This document shows, in pieces, positions 17,901-25,212 of a DNA stretch of 34,932 nucleotides. A program made the translations under genes and the position numbers. Origin of the DNA: Lachnospiraceae bacterium (GTDB lineage: Bacteria; Bacillota; Clostridia; Lachnospirales; Lachnospiraceae); contig JAFUGL010000038.1 in NCBI GenBank assembly GCA_017469405.1, positions 1-34,932 on the forward strand, in the 5' to 3' direction. A model generated the notes under the pieces. It searched no databases. It saw only the letters and a program-made list of their open reading frames with translations, and was not told the DNA's origin. Each line of letters starts with the position of its first letter. The stretch's first letter is position 1.

Positions 17901-17976
17901 AATACTTAAGTGTGAGGAAAGAGAGAAAGCAAAGGGAAGTAATGACCAGAAATTACTTGCTGCAGATTTTAAATAG
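14965..17976 (+). CDS. Coiled-coil protein with degenerate AAA+-like C-terminal domain
   Basis: A 1003-residue cytosolic protein starting at GTG, after AAAGGGGG. Residues about 80-155 and 340-760 are almost pure Ala/Lys/Glu heptad sequence and predict long single helices or coiled coils, separated by a disordered stretch. Residues about 765-990 look like an AAA+ domain of SpoVK/CbxX shape: a strand then GEHGFGLTS (815-823) where a Walker A would be GxxGxGKT/S, and CLVVES (867-872) where a Walker B would be hhhhDE. The Lys is replaced by Leu821 and the Asp-Glu by Glu871-Ser872, so ATP hydrolysis is unlikely. It follows the acidic TPR gene by 37 nt. A structural or scaffold role, perhaps binding the acidic partner, is inferred. 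The out-of-frame and antisense frames here are composition artefacts. Confidence 0.83.
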   Translation: MAIDQREALIAAVRAQVEKEKAAKAAKLKKEQEAVKLAGVNIVDEKSDDNKPKYKTLSAEDLAKIEEKKRRKYAAEHGIDLEAAEAKAAEEAKAAEEAKAAEEAKKAEEAKKKAEEAKKAEEAKKKAEEAKKAEEAKKKAEEAKKAEETKKAESEGLGMSVGIQPDKSGKSLSDVGTKDDEGLGKKASGGLGLKLKLSDDKTEDKKSSAAKDSKPKVDEKAKLRPEKLVGGSDTVKVIEDDSVTDEEGTVTKDGNTTVISDGAGWKASEESKKQTNPDDIINIVPNRAAPSSDVKNMYDLDDDDEDALGAEISKLADYNDGKKSAENNVEEAVGEEAKKQDKTDIANKKLAEEEARKKAAAEAAKKKTGDASGKKVSAAEEALKKAEAQRNKLKEAERSADERERRIAEAQAKIRAEEAAKKRAEEAEKKKAEEAAKRKALEEERKKAAEEARRKAEEEARKKAKAEAQKAVDEAKKKASEIEKRLADAKKAEETAAKTTADLNKKLEDNSNKRAEEVKKAKEQEDSLNKAKEEAKAKAEEAAKKKADERAKKRADFEAKAKADKDARAKLLEDAKKAEDEAKKGVDAAKAGVEAAKKAVEDAKKKVEEAAKQLEAAKAAQADEEKKVTEADKKVEEANKKVTEEAKKVEETNKKIEAEEKAAIEAEKKLKSEEDAAAKVDADSIKKAEFAAVVKLDEFIKENAEKDKARKAEEDADKKAVEEAKKAEEDAKKVVADIEKEVDAVNKEIAEAEKAVSAADTLKLDIKTFNAGRLPIAASYLVKYTKAEVLGDRIVSVFEEVAKAEGASRNMLLLGEHGFGLTSVGEDFARSFYDMGICKAKTIAKIKASALNKVKLADAMTKLKGGCLVVESSGLIAADRLRELLTLTAPENNDIIMILTGEQDSIKRLLKDVKEANGKFEHQIKINSIKNDDMISIAKGYIEQRGFKADADIDGVIKNALMAMESGNIDRMLKFIDDGILKCEEREKAKGSNDQKLLAADFK
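15283..15399 (+). repeat. Three tandem 39-bp repeats in the coiled-coil gene
   Basis: GCTGAAGAGGCCAAGAAGAA starts at 15283, 15322 and 15361, period 39 bp, encoding KAEEAKKKAEEAK-type units. Three 18-bp KAAEEA units precede it. Confidence 0.9.
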
Positions 17977-17984
17977 TAATTGAA

Positions 17985-18040
17985 AAAAACAGTGCCGATG
18001 TATATAATTAATTGTGTTATATGCATTGGCACTGTTTTTG
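17985..18040 (+). terminator. Hairpin between the coiled-coil gene and the MreB paralogue
   Basis: AAAAACAGTGCC-GATG-TATATA (17985-18006) pairs with TATATGCATTGGCACTGTTTTT (18018-18039), nearly perfect with one G-U, followed by a weak T tract inside the arm. It can act as a full or partial terminator; no clear separate promoter for the next gene is visible, so partial read-through to the MreB paralogue is possible. Confidence 0.75.
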
Positions 18041-18070
18041 TGCTATAAAAAAATACAGAGGATGATAAAA

Positions 18071-19078
18071 ATGGTTAATATCGATATAGGAATTGATTTG
18101 GGAACCAGCAACACAGTTATATACATAAAGGACAAGGAAATCGTAGTCAATCAACCATCAGTTGTAGCGTACGAAGTCAAGACAAAAAAGATAATAGCTG
18201 TTGGTGTTAAGGCTAAAAAAATGATTGGAAAAACTCCTGAAGGAATAGATGTGGTTTGTCCGATAGTTAAGGGAGTTATCTCTGATTATACACTTACAGA
18301 GCGAATGATAAAGGCATATGTGAGAAATGCAATAGAGCAAAGAAAAATATGGGGTAAACCGACTATTTGCGTTTGTGTTCCGAGTGGGGTAACGCAGGTT
18401 GAAAAAAAGGCGGCGTGTGATGCTGTACTAAGAACCGGAGCAAGAAAGGTATATGTTTTGGAAGAACCTTTTGCAGCGGCTATAGGAACCAATGTGGACA
18501 TCGATGGACCTAAAGGTCATATGTTTGTTGATATAGGCGGAGGTACTACAGATATTGCTGTTGTTACAAAGGGAGCGATAAGCATAAGTAAGTCGGTAAA
18601 GGTTGCAAGCGGTGATTTTGATGAGGCAATTATTAAATATTTAAGAAGAAAATACAGCGTTCAGCTTGGCAATATGTCTGCTGAACAGTTAAAGATAGAG
18701 ATTGGATCGGTTTATCCGCGAGAACAGGATGCCGTAGGCTATGCAAAGGGCAAGGAACTTATGAAAGGACTTCCGACGAAGCTTCCTATACATTCTTCTG
18801 AGATAGAAGAGGCTACCGGAGAGGTTGCGGACATGATAGTTGAAGCAATTAAGCAGGTTCTCGAGCAGACGCCTCCTGAACTGGTAAATGATATAGCTGA
18901 ATTTGGTATAGTTTTGTCCGGTGGCGGAAGCAAAATATACGGTATGGATAAGCTGATAGAGGAAAAAACGGGTGTAAGAGTAAGAAAAATGGAAAACCCG
19001 GAGCTTGTTGTAGCTACAGGCGCGGGAACAGCAAGAAAATATGTAGCTGATGAAGTGATTATTACATCCGATGTGTAA
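18071..19078 (+). CDS. MreB-family actin-like protein, solitary paralogue
   Basis: A 335-residue actin-fold protein starting MVNIDIGIDLGTSNT. The ATG follows GAGG 9 nt upstream. MreB hallmarks are present: phosphate-1 loop GIDLGTSNT, ICVCVPSGVTQVEKKA, the EEPFAAAIG segment, phosphate-2 MFVDIGGGTTDIAVV, FDEAIIKYLRRKY, the IEIGSVYP block and adenosine motif GIVLSGGGSKIYGMD. ATP binding should be intact. The loop that inserts in membranes in MreB (often SLF) reads KIWGKP, so it is altered but still hydrophobic. No mreC, mreD or rodA follows; downstream is the butyrate operon, upstream the coiled-coil gene. It could be an Mbl/MreBH-type cell-shape protein or the filament partner of the upstream group. 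Confidence 0.9.
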   Translation: MVNIDIGIDLGTSNTVIYIKDKEIVVNQPSVVAYEVKTKKIIAVGVKAKKMIGKTPEGIDVVCPIVKGVISDYTLTERMIKAYVRNAIEQRKIWGKPTICVCVPSGVTQVEKKAACDAVLRTGARKVYVLEEPFAAAIGTNVDIDGPKGHMFVDIGGGTTDIAVVTKGAISISKSVKVASGDFDEAIIKYLRRKYSVQLGNMSAEQLKIEIGSVYPREQDAVGYAKGKELMKGLPTKLPIHSSEIEEATGEVADMIVEAIKQVLEQTPPELVNDIAEFGIVLSGGGSKIYGMDKLIEEKTGVRVRKMENPELVVATGAGTARKYVADEVIITSDV

Positions 19079-19102
19079 TAAAAAAGTATAATAAAATCAA
19101 GG

Positions 19103-19140
19103 TTTATGGTGTTGCTTTAAACCATAAAATATGATATTAT
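19103..19140 (+). promoter_or_regulatory. Butyrate-operon promoter with an inverted repeat over the -35
   Basis: TTGCTT (19112-19117) and TATTAT (19135-19140) are 17 bp apart. Transcription should begin near 19147, 57 nt before thl. An inverted repeat TTTATGGT (19103-19110) / ACCATAAA (19121-19128) is centred on the -35 and is well placed for a repressor site; it could instead be a weak terminator of the MreB gene, but no T tract follows. Confidence 0.7.
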
Positions 19141-19151
19141 CTATGTATCAC

Positions 19152-19176
19152 TGTCGAGTGGTATGCACACTTGACA
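19152..19176 (+). promoter_or_regulatory. Leader hairpin or operator in the butyrate mRNA
   Basis: TGTCGAGTG (19152-19160) and CACTTGACA (19168-19176) pair over 9 bp with one G-U and a 7-nt loop. In RNA the stem would lie within a few bases of the predicted 5' end; in DNA it is a 25-bp near-palindrome just downstream of the promoter. The RBS GGAGG (19191-19195) stays free. Confidence 0.55.
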
Positions 19177-19203
19177 AAAAATTAAACAACGGAGGTTTTC
19201 AAA

Positions 19204-20403
19204 ATGGCAAAAAAAGTAGTTTTAGCAGGCGCATGTCGTACAGCAATCGGTACTATGGGTGGTTCATTAAGTACTACACCGGCAGCAGAGCTTGGTGCAA
19301 TAGTAATTAAGGAAGCACTTAACAGAGCAGGCGTTGCACCTGAAAAGGTAGACCAGGTTTACATGGGCTGTGTAATCCAGGCAGGTTTAGGACAGAACGT
19401 AGCACGTCAGGCATCAATTAAGGCAGGTCTTCCTATCGAGGTACCAGCAGTTACCATCAACGTAGTTTGTGGTTCAGGTCTTAATTGTGTAAATATGGCT
19501 GCACAGATGATTCAGGCAGGAGATGCTGATATCGTTGTTGCAGGTGGTATGGAGAATATGTCAATGGCTCCATTTGCACTTCCACAGGGACGTTACGGAT
19601 ACAGAATGACTTGGCCAAGCCAGAGCCAGGGCGCTCTTGTAGATACTATGGTTAAGGATGCTCTTTGGGATGCATTTAATGATTATCATATGATCAAGAC
19701 TGCTGATAATGTAGCTGAGCAGTGGGGACTTACAAGAGAAGAGCTTGATGAGTTTGCAGCAAACAGCCAGCAGAAGGCAAGCAGAGCTATCAAAGAGGGA
19801 GCATTTAAGAAGGAAATCGTTCCTGTAGAGATTAAGAAGAAGAAAGAGACAGTTGTATTTGACACTGATGAAGGAGTTCGTGACGGTGTTACACCTGAGT
19901 CTCTTGCAAAGCTTCGTGCTCTTTATCCGGACGGATATGTTACTGCAGGTAATGCATCAGGTATCAATGATGGTGCAGCAGCAGTTGTTGTAATGTCAGA
20001 AGAGAAGGCTAAAGAACTTGGTGTTAAGCCTATGGCTACATTTGTAGCAGGTGCTCTTGCAGGTGTTGCTCCTGAGATTATGGGTGTTGGTCCTGTAGCA
20101 GCTACTAAGAAGGCTATGGCTAAGGCAGATATGAAGATTGAAGACTTTGATATCATCGAAGCAAACGAGGCTTTTGCTGCACAGTCAGTTGCAGTTGGAA
20201 AGGATCTCGGAATAGATGTAGAAAAGCAGCTTAATCCAAACGGTGGTGCTATCGCACTTGGACATCCTGTTGGAGCTTCAGGCTGCCGTATCCTTGTTAC
20301 ACTTCTTCATGAGATGGAAGCTAAAGATGCTAAGACAGGTCTTGCTACACTCTGTATCGGTGGTGGTATGGGTTGTGCAACCATCGTAAAGAGGGAGGAC
20401 TAA
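19204..20403 (+). CDS. thl: Acetyl-CoA acetyltransferase (thiolase)
   Basis: A 399-residue thiolase condensing two acetyl-CoA to acetoacetyl-CoA, the first step of butyrate formation. The nucleophile Cys89 sits in [13 protein letters not shown]; His354 in [17 protein letters not shown] and Cys384 in CIGGGMG complete the active site. A strong RBS (GGAGG) and very regular codon choice, shared with the rest of the operon and distinct from the more AT-rich neighbours, fit high expression. It is first in a six-gene operon, one base before crt. Biosynthetic rather than degradative direction is inferred from the operon. Confidence 0.96.
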   Translation: MAKKVVLAGACRTAIGTMGGSLSTTPAAELGAIVIKEALNRAGVAPEKVDQVYMGCVIQAGLGQNVARQASIKAGLPIEVPAVTINVVCGSGLNCVNMAAQMIQAGDADIVVAGGMENMSMAPFALPQGRYGYRMTWPSQSQGALVDTMVKDALWDAFNDYHMIKTADNVAEQWGLTREELDEFAANSQQKASRAIKEGAFKKEIVPVEIKKKKETVVFDTDEGVRDGVTPESLAKLRALYPDGYVTAGNASGINDGAAAVVVMSEEKAKELGVKPMATFVAGALAGVAPEIMGVGPVAATKKAMAKADMKIEDFDIIEANEAFAAQSVAVGKDLGIDVEKQLNPNGGAIALGHPVGASGCRILVTLLHEMEAKDAKTGLATLCIGGGMGCATIVKRED

Positions 20404-20404
20404 T

Positions 20405-21196
20405 ATGGAATTCATAACATACGAGCAGGATGGGTTTGTAGGTGTTGTTACAATTAACAGACCACAGGCACTTAACGCTTTAAACAGCCAGGTGCTTGAA
20501 GAGATAGAAGCTACTTTCGATGCCATTGATTTAGATAATACAAGAGCAGTTGTTCTTACAGGTGCCGGAGAGAAGTCATTTGTTGCAGGCGCAGATATAG
20601 GAGAGATGTCAACTCTTACAAAAGCTGAGGGTGAAGCCTTCGGTAAGAAGGGTAATGATGTATTTAGAAAGATTGAAACATTCCCTATCCCTGTTATAGC
20701 AGCCGTTAACGGTTTTGCTTTAGGCGGCGGATGTGAGATTTCAATGAGCTGCGATATCAGAATTTGTTCTGACAATGCTGTATTCGGTCAGCCTGAGGTT
20801 GGACTCGGAATTACACCGGGATTTGGTGGAACTCAGAGACTTGCCCGTCTTGTTGGCGCAGGTATGGCTAAGCAGATGATTTACTCTGCAAGAAATATCA
20901 AGGCTGATGAAGCATATAGAATCGGTCTTGTAAATGCAGTTTATACTCAGGAAGAACTTCTTCCTGCAGCTAAGAAACTTGCAGCAACTATTGCAGCAAA
21001 TGCTCCGATAGCAGTTCGTAACTGCAAGAAGGCAATCAACGAAGGTCTTGAGGTTGATATGGACAAGGCTATCGTTATTGAAGAAAAATTATTTGGTGAC
21101 TGCTTCGAGACAGAAGATCAGAAGGCAGGCATGGGTAATTTCTTAGAAAAGGATAAGGAAAAGAAGCTTAAGGTTGTTCCTTTCCAAAATAAGTAA
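20405..21196 (+). CDS. crt: 3-hydroxybutyryl-CoA dehydratase (crotonase)
   Basis: A 263-residue enoyl-CoA hydratase family enzyme dehydrating 3-hydroxybutyryl-CoA to crotonyl-CoA. The fold markers are AGADIGEMS (oxyanion hole), AAVNGFALGGGCEISMSCDI and FGQPEVGLGITPGFGGTQRL, which hold the two catalytic Glu positions. The start lies one base after the thl stop, with the RBS (GGGAGGAC) inside the thl coding end, so translation is probably coupled. Its third position in the pathway but second in the operon is the usual clostridial arrangement. Confidence 0.95.
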   Translation: MEFITYEQDGFVGVVTINRPQALNALNSQVLEEIEATFDAIDLDNTRAVVLTGAGEKSFVAGADIGEMSTLTKAEGEAFGKKGNDVFRKIETFPIPVIAAVNGFALGGGCEISMSCDIRICSDNAVFGQPEVGLGITPGFGGTQRLARLVGAGMAKQMIYSARNIKADEAYRIGLVNAVYTQEELLPAAKKLAATIAANAPIAVRNCKKAINEGLEVDMDKAIVIEEKLFGDCFETEDQKAGMGNFLEKDKEKKLKVVPFQNK

Positions 21197-21201
21197 AAAT
21201 A

Positions 21202-21252
21202 CACGTTGGATGAGCCAAGCGGATGCTTTTTATCTGCTTGGCTTGTGGCGTG
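21202..21252 (+). other. Intergenic hairpin between crt and hbd
   Basis: AGCCAAGCGGA (21213-21223) pairs with TCTGCTTGGCT (21233-21243), 11 bp with one G-U, and outer CACG/CGTG (21202-21205, 21249-21252) extend it. No T tract follows, so it is probably not a terminator. It may be an RNA processing or stability element that separates crt from hbd levels. Confidence 0.6.
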
Positions 21253-21296
21253 AAATACAAAGATGTTAGTAATACATTATTCAAGGAGGACTAAAA

Positions 21297-22136
21297 ATGA
21301 TAGTAGGAGTTATTGGTGCCGGAACTATGGGTTCAGGTATAGCACAGGCTTTCGCAATGACTGATGGTTATGAGGTTAGACTTTGCGATATTAAGGAAGA
21401 GTTTGCTGAGGGTGGAAAGGCTAAGATTCAGAAGAATATAGATTTCCTCGTTGGTAAAGAGAAGATTACAGCAGATAAGGGTGCAGAGATTATGAGCAAG
21501 ATTACAACAGGTCTTAACAATATCTGTGCTGATTGTGATCTTATAATCGAGGTTGCACTTGAGAAGCTTGAGATTAAGCAGAATATATTCAAAGAGCTTT
21601 CAGGTATGGTAAGCAAGGATTGTATCTTTGCTTCAAATACTTCATCACTTTCTATCACTAAGATTGGTGAGGGCTTAGACAGACCGCTTATCGGTATGCA
21701 CTTCTTCGATCCTGCAGATAGAATGAAGCTTGTTGAGGTTATCAAGGCTGAGAACACTCCACAGGATATGGTTGATAAGATTAAGGCTATAGCAGTTGAA
21801 ATCGGAAAGACTCCTGTAGAGGTTAAGGAAGCTCCTGGATTCGTAGTAAACAGAATCTTAATCCCAATGATAAATGAAGCAATCGGTGTTCTTGATGCAG
21901 GTACTGCTTCAGCTGAGGATATCGATATCGCTATGCAGCTTGGTGCATCACATCCAATGGGACCTCTTCATCTTGGAGATCTTATCGGGCTTGATATCTG
22001 CCTTGCAATTATGGAAGTTCTTTATACTGAAACTAAGGATGAGAAGTACGCTCCACAGCCACTTCTTAAGAAGATGGTTGCAGACGGAAAGCTCGGCAGA
22101 AAGACCGGCGAAGGTTTCTTTAACTACGCAAAATAG
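21297..22136 (+). CDS. hbd: 3-hydroxybutyryl-CoA dehydrogenase
   Basis: A 279-residue 3-hydroxyacyl-CoA dehydrogenase reducing acetoacetyl-CoA to 3-hydroxybutyryl-CoA. The N-terminal NAD(P) fold is VIGAGTMGSGIAQAFA; the SNTSSLSITKI and GMHFFDPADRMKLVEV blocks carry the catalytic Ser and His; GFVVNRILIPMINEAI begins the C-terminal dimer domain with LGASHPMGPLHLGDLIGLD. RBS AAGGAGGA. It comes after the hairpin of the crt-hbd gap (100 nt), the largest gap in the operon. Confidence 0.96.
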   Translation: MIVGVIGAGTMGSGIAQAFAMTDGYEVRLCDIKEEFAEGGKAKIQKNIDFLVGKEKITADKGAEIMSKITTGLNNICADCDLIIEVALEKLEIKQNIFKELSGMVSKDCIFASNTSSLSITKIGEGLDRPLIGMHFFDPADRMKLVEVIKAENTPQDMVDKIKAIAVEIGKTPVEVKEAPGFVVNRILIPMINEAIGVLDAGTASAEDIDIAMQLGASHPMGPLHLGDLIGLDICLAIMEVLYTETKDEKYAPQPLLKKMVADGKLGRKTGEGFFNYAK

Positions 22137-22178
22137 TATTTAAACTATAAAAACATATAAAATGGAGGAACAAAAATC

Positions 22179-23345
22179 ATGGATTTTACATTGAGCAAAG
22201 AACATGAGATGGCAAGAACTCTTTTCAAGGATTTCGCTGAAAATGAAGTTAAGCCGCTTGCTCAGGAAATCGACGAGCAGCACAGATTTCCAAGAGAAAC
22301 AGTAGAAAAGATGGCTAAGTACGGATTCTTAGGAATTCCTGTACCAAAGGAAAACGGTGGACAGGGATGTGATCCTTTAACATATGTTATGTGTGTTGAG
22401 GAGCTTTCTAAGGTTTGCGGTACTACAGGCGTTATCGTATCAGCACATACTTCACTTTGTGTTGATCCTATCCAGACTTATGGTACACCTGCACAGAAGG
22501 AGAAATATCTTCCTGACCTTGCTTCAGGTAGAAAGTTAGGTGCATTTGGTCTTACTGAGCCGGGTGCAGGTACTGACGCTCAGGGACAGCAGACTAAGGC
22601 TGTACTTGATGGAGATGAGTGGGTACTTAATGGTTCAAAGTGCTTCATTACTAACGGTAAGGAAGCTGATGTATATATCGTTATCGCAGTTACAGGTACT
22701 GTTGAGAAGCGTGGTAAGAAGATGAAGGAAATATCAGCATTTATAGTTGATAAGGGAACTCCTGGATTCACATTTGGTACTAAGGAAAACAAGATGGGTA
22801 TCTGTGGTTCATCAACTTATGAGCTTATATTTACTGATTGCCGTATCCCTAAGGATGCACTTCTTGGACAGAAGGGTAAGGGCTTCAATATTGCGATGCA
22901 TACACTTGATGGTGGACGTATCGGTATCGCTGCTCAGGCACTTGGTATTGCAGAGGGCGCTCTTGAAACTACAATCAACTACGTTAAGGAAAGAAAGCAG
23001 TTTGGCAGAAGCATAGCTCAGTTCCAGAATACACAGTTTGTTTTGGCTGACCTTGCTACTAAGGTTGAGGCTGCTAAGCTTCTTGTATATAAGGCTGCTA
23101 TGAAGAAGGCTGAGTTTGCTGTTAATCCTAAGGCTTCATATTCAGTTGAGGCTGCTATGGCTAAGCTTTGTGCAGCAGAGGTAGCTATGGAAGTAACTAC
23201 TAAGTGTGTTCAGTTACACGGTGGTTATGGTTACATCAAAGAGTACGATGTAGAGCGTATGATGCGTGATGCTAAGATTACTGAGATCTACGAAGGAACT
23301 TCTGAAGTTCAGCGTATGGTTATCAGCGCAAACTTATTAAAGTAG
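22179..23345 (+). CDS. bcd: Butyryl-CoA dehydrogenase
   Basis: A 388-residue FAD-dependent short-chain acyl-CoA dehydrogenase reducing crotonyl-CoA to butyryl-CoA. Signatures include GAFGLTEPGAGTDAQGQQT and KCFITNG (FAD binding), GKGFNIAMHTLDGGRIGIAAQALG, RKQFGRSIAQFQNTQF and IYEGTSEVQR near the end, with Glu372 the likely catalytic base. It sits directly before etfB and etfA, so it works as the Bcd-EtfAB complex; in related anaerobes this complex bifurcates electrons from NADH to crotonyl-CoA and ferredoxin. The RBS is GGAGGA 9 nt before the ATG. Confidence 0.95.
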   Translation: MDFTLSKEHEMARTLFKDFAENEVKPLAQEIDEQHRFPRETVEKMAKYGFLGIPVPKENGGQGCDPLTYVMCVEELSKVCGTTGVIVSAHTSLCVDPIQTYGTPAQKEKYLPDLASGRKLGAFGLTEPGAGTDAQGQQTKAVLDGDEWVLNGSKCFITNGKEADVYIVIAVTGTVEKRGKKMKEISAFIVDKGTPGFTFGTKENKMGICGSSTYELIFTDCRIPKDALLGQKGKGFNIAMHTLDGGRIGIAAQALGIAEGALETTINYVKERKQFGRSIAQFQNTQFVLADLATKVEAAKLLVYKAAMKKAEFAVNPKASYSVEAAMAKLCAAEVAMEVTTKCVQLHGGYGYIKEYDVERMMRDAKITEIYEGTSEVQRMVISANLLK

Positions 23346-23357
23346 GAGGAAGAGAAC

Positions 23358-24140
23358 GTGAAGATTATCGTTTGTATAAAGCAGGTACCTGATACAAAGG
23401 GCGGCGTTCAGTTTAACCCTGATGGTACATTAAATAGAGCTGCAATGCTTACAATCATGAATCCTGATGATAAGGCTGGACTTGAGGCAGCACTTAGATT
23501 AAAGGATGAGTACGGTGCTGAGGTTACTGTACTTACAATGGGATTACCAAAGGCTGAGGATGTTCTTCGTGAAGCTATGGCTATGGGAGCTGATAAGGGA
23601 ATCCTTGTAACAGACAGAGTTTTAGGTGGTGCTGATACTTGGGCTACATCTACTACAATCGCAGGTGCAATCAGAAATCTTGAGTATGACCTTATTATCA
23701 CAGGTCGTCAGGCTATCGATGGTGATACTGCTCAGGTTGGACCACAGATTGCTGAGCATCTCGGACTTCCTGTTATCTCTTATGCACAGGATATAAAGAT
23801 TGACGGAGACAGCGTTATCGTTAAGCGTCAGTATGATGACGGTTATCATATGTTAAAGGCAAAGATGCCATGTCTTATTACAGCACTTTCAGAATTAAAT
23901 GATCCAAGATATATGACTCCTGGTGGAATCTTTGATGCAGTTAAGGCTGAGATTACTACTTGGGGAAGAGCAAATCTTGTAGATGTTGATGATGCAAACC
24001 TTGGACTTAAGGGCTCACCAACTAAGATTGCAAGAGCTTCCGATAAGGTAAGAAAGGGTAGCGGAGAAAAGGTTAACCTTGATGCCGAAGAGTCAGTTAA
24101 GTATATCGTAGATAAGTTAAAAGATAAGCACGTAATATAA
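23358..24140 (+). CDS. etfB: Electron transfer flavoprotein beta subunit
   Basis: A 260-residue EtfB beginning at GTG (KIIVCIKQVPDT) after GGAGGAAG, 12 nt from bcd. Family features: NPDDKAGLEAALRLKDEYGA, VTVLTMG, DRVLGGADTWATS and DLIITGRQAIDGDTAQVGPQ, and the C-terminal arm that embraces EtfA. In bifurcating systems EtfB carries the FAD that accepts hydride from NADH. It is cytosolic and forms a heterodimer with EtfA. The gene pair with bcd supports the fermentation role rather than fatty-acid degradation. Confidence 0.94.
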   Translation: MKIIVCIKQVPDTKGGVQFNPDGTLNRAAMLTIMNPDDKAGLEAALRLKDEYGAEVTVLTMGLPKAEDVLREAMAMGADKGILVTDRVLGGADTWATSTTIAGAIRNLEYDLIITGRQAIDGDTAQVGPQIAEHLGLPVISYAQDIKIDGDSVIVKRQYDDGYHMLKAKMPCLITALSELNDPRYMTPGGIFDAVKAEITTWGRANLVDVDDANLGLKGSPTKIARASDKVRKGSGEKVNLDAEESVKYIVDKLKDKHVI

Positions 24141-24164
24141 TATAAAGGAAAAGTGGTGAATAAA

Positions 24165-25208
24165 ATGGGATTAGAAGAATATAAGGGCGTATATGTCTTT
24201 GCACAGCAGGTTGATAACGTTTTAAGTAACATTTCCTTCGAATTAATCGGTGAAGGTAAGAGACTTGCTAAGGATTTAGATACAGATGTAACAGCAGTTT
24301 TAGTAGGTTCAGGTGTTAAGGCACTTGCAGATGAGCTTGCTGCTTATGGTGCAGACAAGGTTATCGTTGTAGATGATCCTGAACTTAAGAATTACAGAAC
24401 TGAACCATATGCACATGCACTTGCTTCAGTTATTAATGAGTACAAGCCTGAGATTTTCTTGGTTGGTGCAACTGCTATCGGTAGAGATTTAGGTCCTACT
24501 GTATCAGCAAGAGTGGCAACAGGTCTTACTGCAGACTGTACTTCGCTTGAGATAGGTGATTTCCCTATCAATCCAATTCCGGGACAGGAGCAGAAGCACA
24601 ATCAGCTTCTTATGACTCGTCCTGCATTTGGTGGTAACACTATAGCAACTATCGCTTGTCCTGATAATCGTCCACAGATGGCTACAGTTCGTCCGGGCGT
24701 TATGCAGAAGCTTGACAAGGTTGAAGGAGCTAAAGCAGAGGTTATCGAGTTCAATCCTGGATTTACTCCAAATAACAGATATGTAGAGATTCTTGAGGTT
24801 TCTAAGGCTGTTTCAGATATCAAGGATATCATGGATGCTAAGATTCTTGTATCAGGCGGACGTGGTGTTGGTTCACCTGAGAACTTCAAGCTTCTTGAGG
24901 ATTTGGCAGAGGCTATCGGTGGACAGGTTTCATGTTCACGTGCCGTTGTTGATTCAGGCTGGAAGCCAAAGGAACTTCAGGTTGGTCAGACAGGTAAGAC
25001 TGTTCGTCCAAATGTTTATTTTGCAATTGGTATTTCAGGTGCTATTCAGCACGTTGCAGGTATGGAGGAGTCTGATATCATCATCGCAATTAACAAGGAT
25101 GAGGATGCTCCAATCTTTGATGTAGCTGACTACGGTGTAGTTGGTGACCTCAACAAGATTGTACCGGCACTCACTGAGGCAATCAAAGCAGAGATAGCTA
25201 ATAAATAA
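24165..25208 (+). CDS. etfA: Electron transfer flavoprotein alpha subunit
   Basis: A 347-residue EtfA. The ATG at 24165 (MGLEEYKGVYVFAQQ) is preferred, though GTG codons at 24153 and 24156 in the same frame, closer to AAAGGAA, would add four or three residues. The N-terminal domain pairs with EtfB; the C-terminal FAD domain shows VSGGRGVGSPENF, CSRAVVDSGW, QVGQTGKTVRPNVYFAIGIS, GAIQHVAGM and INKDEDAPIFDVADYGVVGD. No N-terminal ferredoxin domain is present. It is the last gene of the butyrate operon and is followed by a giant palindrome rather than a classical terminator. Confidence 0.93.
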   Translation: MGLEEYKGVYVFAQQVDNVLSNISFELIGEGKRLAKDLDTDVTAVLVGSGVKALADELAAYGADKVIVVDDPELKNYRTEPYAHALASVINEYKPEIFLVGATAIGRDLGPTVSARVATGLTADCTSLEIGDFPINPIPGQEQKHNQLLMTRPAFGGNTIATIACPDNRPQMATVRPGVMQKLDKVEGAKAEVIEFNPGFTPNNRYVEILEVSKAVSDIKDIMDAKILVSGGRGVGSPENFKLLEDLAEAIGGQVSCSRAVVDSGWKPKELQVGQTGKTVRPNVYFAIGISGAIQHVAGMEESDIIIAINKDEDAPIFDVADYGVVGDLNKIVPALTEAIKAEIANK

Positions 25209-25212
25209 TAAA

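Noticed and set aside
19171-19176. TTGACA as a second -35 for thl
   Set aside because: The matching -10 position falls on the RBS and contains no TATAAT-like sequence.
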